A stretch of 8,108 nt of DNA from JAAYFT01 sp041655755 (GTDB taxonomy: Bacteria; Bacillota; Clostridia; Tissierellales; Tissierellaceae), in assembly GCA_041655755.1 (NCBI GenBank), contig JBBAEY010000089.1:1-8108 (forward strand). The letters run 5' to 3'. Shown here one piece after another: positions 5,639 to 8,108 of this stretch. Made by a program: the position numbers and the translations under genes. Position 1 is the first letter of the stretch. Each line of letters begins with the position of its first letter. The notes under the pieces are model-generated. The model had not been told where the DNA came from and did no database searches. It worked only from the letters and a program-made list of their open reading frames with translations.

Positions 5639-6130
5639 TCATTCATTCTTTTTCAATTCAATGTTTTCATTTTCCTCAATGTTTATTTGAATTTTACCTT
5701 TTGCATCTTGCCCCACGATTTTCAATCTATATCTTCCTTCATGTAAATCCATTTCAATTATTCCCTCATCCGTTCCCTCAAATAAATTCAATACTTCCTC
5801 TTTTGTTGTAACTAAAACAGCCTTAAACTTACCCTTGCTAATTTCAGAGTTATAGCTAAGTTGCAATTCATGTTTTCCAGTTGATTCAATATTCCATAAA
5901 GTGTCGGCTCCATAGAACTTACTAAATTCTAAATTAATTTGATTAATCTTTTCTGTGGAATAATTACTATCTACTCTATTTAAATAGGTTAAATAGGTAG
6001 ATGTATCTGCTTCCTCAGCAATTTGCTTATTATTTGTATAAATGTTTTTTTGCTTAGTATTTACTCCACTGCATCCTGATAAAGTTATTAAGATACATAA
6101 AAATGATATTATTAAATACTTTCTAATCAT
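5639..6130 (-). CDS. Small predicted lipoprotein of unknown function
   Basis: A 163-residue protein with a lipoprotein signal peptide: MIRK, a hydrophobic core, then LSGC with the lipid-modified cysteine at position 20, so it should be anchored to the outer face of the membrane. The mature part has a lysine/asparagine-rich linker, then an alpha/beta region (about 50-155) ending in a strand-rich stretch (GRYRLKIVGQDAKGKIQINI). I do not recognise a family, although the size and style recall small Firmicute lipoproteins with a single compact domain. The ATG at 6130 is fixed by a TAG immediately before it in frame. The nearest ribosome-binding-like sequence is a poor GGTGAG; a strong GGAGG (6158-6162) lies too far upstream. 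Confidence 0.85.
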   Translation of the reverse strand: MIRKYLIISFLCILITLSGCSGVNTKQKNIYTNNKQIAEEADTSTYLTYLNRVDSNYSTEKINQINLEFSKFYGADTLWNIESTGKHELQLSYNSEISKGKFKAVLVTTKEEVLNLFEGTDEGIIEMDLHEGRYRLKIVGQDAKGKIQINIEENENIELKKNE

Positions 6131-6177
6131 CTAACTCACCCATTCAATTAAATTCTTCCTCCACATTTAGTAAGCAT

Positions 6178-6205
6178 AATATAAATGGTAATTTCCAAAA
6201 AACAA
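6178..6205 (-). promoter_or_regulatory. Probable promoter of the lipoprotein gene
   Basis: On the minus strand TTGTTT (6200-6205) is followed after 16 bp by TATATT (6178-6183), or after 18 bp by TATTAT. This sits in the 126-nt gap between the GNAT gene and the lipoprotein gene, about 50 nt before the lipoprotein start. The match to sigma-A consensus is moderate in an AT-rich background. Confidence 0.4.
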
Positions 6206-6256
6206 TTTGCCTTTATGAATATATTTGTAAATATCCCTTTCACTTTATTCTAAGAT

Positions 6257-7156
6257 CTATAGACCATTCCTTTTTATGATGTAGCTTCTTGTTATGCCAT
6301 TGTCTATAAATCCGTTTCTGATATAGAACTTTTGAGCTTTCTTATTGTTTATTGCTGTATCCGTATGCAAATATCTATATCCTTTAGTTAAACAATAATG
6401 AATTATATGATTTAAAAATTCTGTGCCTAGCCCTTTTCCTATAATGCTTTTATCAATGCCAATCCAGACCAGATAAATTATACTTTTCTCACTAAATCCT
6501 GTAAGATTATCTATGTATTTTATCACTGCGTTTCCCATTGGGTTGTTATACTCATCATATAATATAAGCTTTTGCCTATTATCATCTATTTCAGCTACTT
6601 CCATATGATTCCGATTAGGATAATCTAACTTCTTTTCTTTCATATCGCATACATAGTAAATATTTTCATGCTCAATTTCAAGCCCAACTTGAGACAATAA
6701 ATTACCTATATAATCAAATTTTTCATGTAATTTCCCATGATTTCCATTGCAACTCATACCCATTGCATGGTAAAAGGCATAAATATCTTTAATATTATTG
6801 TTTTTAAAAAAATTCATAGCTAAATCCAATAATGCCCTCCCAATATCAGGTCTTGTTTCTTCATAATATAGATTACGAATGACACCTATGTTAATATCTT
6901 TAGTGATCTTTCCTATCTCAGTAAAATGCAATCCAGGTATTCCATATTGTATAAATCCTTTGACTTGATCACCTTCACTAGAAATAAATACTTTATTATT
7001 TTGGAGAATGGGCATACCTTCAAAAGTATCATCAAATAAGGATCTTTTGAATGATTCATATGTTGTGTTATAAAAATAGGGTATGGTTTCCCCGATCTCA
7101 TTCCAATAATCAAATAATATAACCACATTGTCCTTGTTAACTTCAATAATCTGCAT
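6257..7156 (-). CDS. Two-domain GNAT-family N-acetyltransferase
   Basis: A 299-residue protein that probably transfers an acetyl group from acetyl-CoA to an amine; the substrate is unknown. The C-terminal half is a recognisable GNAT domain: VWIGIDKSIIGKGLGTEFL (about 231-248) holds the acetyl-CoA pyrophosphate loop (IGKGLG), and NNKKAQKFYIRNGF (about 270-283) is the typical motif B. The N-terminal half (about 1-170) looks like a second, degenerate GNAT fold, with RPDIGRALLDLAMNFF (102-117) in the place of motif A. The start at 7156 has a GGGGG ribosome site (GAAGGGGGTCATATAATG); an upstream in-frame ATG at 7225 would overlap the methyltransferase and lacks one. It follows the methyltransferase by 31 nt, so they are likely co-transcribed. 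Confidence 0.88.
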   Translation of the reverse strand: MQIIEVNKDNVVILFDYWNEIGETIPYFYNTTYESFKRSLFDDTFEGMPILQNNKVFISSEGDQVKGFIQYGIPGLHFTEIGKITKDINIGVIRNLYYEETRPDIGRALLDLAMNFFKNNNIKDIYAFYHAMGMSCNGNHGKLHEKFDYIGNLLSQVGLEIEHENIYYVCDMKEKKLDYPNRNHMEVAEIDDNRQKLILYDEYNNPMGNAVIKYIDNLTGFSEKSIIYLVWIGIDKSIIGKGLGTEFLNHIIHYCLTKGYRYLHTDTAINNKKAQKFYIRNGFIDNGITRSYIIKRNGL

Positions 7157-7187
7157 TATATGACCCCCTTCATATAACTTCTTATTA

Positions 7188-7784
7188 TTAGATTCTATTA
7201 GTTCTTCTCTGCTTAGTCTTAGCATAAGTAGAATTCATCTTAACTGCCATAAAAACATAATAATCTCCTATCTCCCAAATCTTTACTCCTCCAAATATTG
7301 AGATGAATTTATTTTTATACCAATCCTTTCTCTTAGTAACCATATACATTTTTCCACCAATAGTTAGTCTATTAAAGCCTTTTTCAATGAATTCTTTCGG
7401 TATTTTCAAATCCACATGATATGGTGGATTTGAAAGGATTAATGTAAAATCTTTTTCATCTAAATTTCTAAACCCGTCACTTTGATATGTTTTTATATTT
7501 GAAACCCCATTTAATACTGCATTTTCCTTTGAAATCTGAACTGCTGCCTCTAGTTTATCTATCATAATTACATTCTCAGCACCAATTATCTTTGCAGCTA
7601 AAATACCCACAACTCCGTATCCACAACCTAAATCCAAAACTTTGTCATTCTTGCTAAAATTCACTATGGACAACATTGCCAATGTTCCCTTGTCAACGCT
7701 TTTGGGGGAGAATAGCTCAGTTGAAGTCTTAAACTTCATTCTTATACCTTTTACTTCTATATCTATTGTTGACTTGTTAACCAC
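7188..7784 (-). CDS. Class I SAM-dependent methyltransferase, MTS/RsmC-like
   Basis: A 198-residue single-domain methyltransferase. It has the SAM-binding motif VLDLGCGYG (49-57), an acidic residue after strand 2 (D76 in VIMIDKLEAA) and SNPPYH (118-123), the NPPY motif of enzymes that methylate exocyclic amines. The layout (a short N-terminal lead with TSTELFSPKSVDKGTLAML, then the Rossmann fold) matches the small RsmC-like family, members of which include 16S rRNA guanine N2-methyltransferases. In Firmicutes many are single-domain, as here, so RNA is a likely but unproven substrate. It starts with GTG at 7784, supported by GGGGAGG (7790-7796) five bases upstream. It lies 35 nt after the peptidase fragment and 31 nt before the acetyltransferase. 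Confidence 0.9.
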   Translation of the reverse strand: MVNKSTIDIEVKGIRMKFKTSTELFSPKSVDKGTLAMLSIVNFSKNDKVLDLGCGYGVVGILAAKIIGAENVIMIDKLEAAVQISKENAVLNGVSNIKTYQSDGFRNLDEKDFTLILSNPPYHVDLKIPKEFIEKGFNRLTIGGKMYMVTKRKDWYKNKFISIFGGVKIWEIGDYYVFMAVKMNSTYAKTKQRRTNRI

Positions 7785-7819
7785 TATATCCTCCCCATCC
7801 TCTCATACATTTACTATAT

Positions 7820-8107
7820 TTATAAAGACAGTTGTTTTTTAAAGTTATCCCTTATATTCCCATTTGTAAGATTACCTAATTTTGCAAGGAATTTTTCAGT
7901 AGTATCTATATTACCTAAGTGTATAATATTTAATAACTCAATAAACTTTTCCCGACCTGTTGTTCTCTCTAATTCGTATAATAATAGGGGACCTTTAATA
8001 TATAATACTTCATAGGCCTTTTCTTCACCTCTATCTATTCCCATTATGGGTGGTAATCCCTCGGCTTTCGCTTTATATTTCTCAATTCTTTGATTAAATT
8101 CATCCTC
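7820..8107 (-). CDS. Probable M1-family (gluzincin) aminopeptidase, C-terminal end (partial)
   Basis: The minus-strand frame is open from the right edge of the window to TAA at 7820-7822 (95 codons visible), so the gene begins outside. The pattern YIKGPLLLYELERTTGREKF (about residues 37-56 of the visible part), then a loop, TTEKFLAKLGNLTNGNIRDNF and a short end, matches the C-terminal helical part of M1 peptidase-like proteins, where a Y-x-KG motif precedes the final helices. In the family that tyrosine stabilises the reaction intermediate. The zinc-binding HExxH is upstream and not visible, so catalytic competence cannot be judged. An internal ATG at 8044 is not taken as the start because similarity-like sequence continues before it. 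Confidence 0.7.
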   Translation of the reverse strand, partial: EDEFNQRIEKYKAKAEGLPPIMGIDRGEEKAYEVLYIKGPLLLYELERTTGREKFIELLNIIHLGNIDTTEKFLAKLGNLTNGNIRDNFKKQLSL

Positions 8108-8108
8108 G

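Noticed and set aside
6210..6240. AT-only palindrome near 6217-6234 considered as a terminator after the GNAT gene.
   Set aside because: The stem is made only of A-T pairs and lacks a G+C-rich core or a following U-run.
7157..7225. A 23-residue extension of the GNAT protein overlapping the methyltransferase end.
   Set aside because: There is no ribosome binding site at 7225, while GGGGG sits just before ATG 7156, where a GNAT-like N-terminus begins.

Overview
This is an AT-rich window (roughly one third G+C by eye) with AGGAGG-type ribosome binding sites, a lipobox lipoprotein, a CPBP intramembrane protease homologue and an SLH-domain envelope protein. Together these suggest a low-GC Firmicute, most likely one of the Clostridia. 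That is inferred from gene style, not from a marker gene. Every host gene is on the minus strand. The only plus-strand coding sequence is the tail of an insertion-sequence transposase at the left edge.

Layout from left to right: (1) 1-127, the right end of an IS3-family element, with the last 20 codons of its transposase on the plus strand. (2) 128-1740, a secreted SLH-domain protein gene (minus) broken twice: a one-base frameshift in a run of six A (678-683), and loss of its 3' part where the IS3 element sits inside an InlB-B-like repeat. (3) 1741-1998, the last 85 codons of an unnamed gene whose stop abuts the SLH start codon (TAAATG). (4) 1999-4517, a complete-looking IS66-family element with 11-bp terminal inverted repeats and tnpA, tnpB and tnpC. 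(5) 4518-4698, two more gene remnants: the first 17 codons of a gene with a good ribosome binding site, overlapped (ATGA) by the last 43 codons of another. (6) 4706-8107, an apparently intact minus-strand block: CPBP protease homologue, small lipoprotein, two-domain GNAT acetyltransferase, small class I methyltransferase, and the C-terminus of a probable M1-type aminopeptidase that runs off the right edge.

Reading in the direction of transcription (right to left), the last three genes of block 6 (peptidase, methyltransferase, acetyltransferase) are closely spaced and probably co-transcribed. The lipoprotein and CPBP genes each have some room for their own promoter. The remnants X (4567-4698), Y (4518-4570 plus 1741-1998) and the SLH gene look like a former tightly coupled operon that was split by IS66, probably with loss of DNA, and then had its last gene cut by IS3. 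The window is therefore best read as an envelope-protein operon decaying under insertion-sequence activity next to a normal housekeeping or accessory block. I found no CRISPR array, tRNA, rRNA, riboswitch or convincing intrinsic terminator, and no convincing evidence of a new defence or biosynthetic system.
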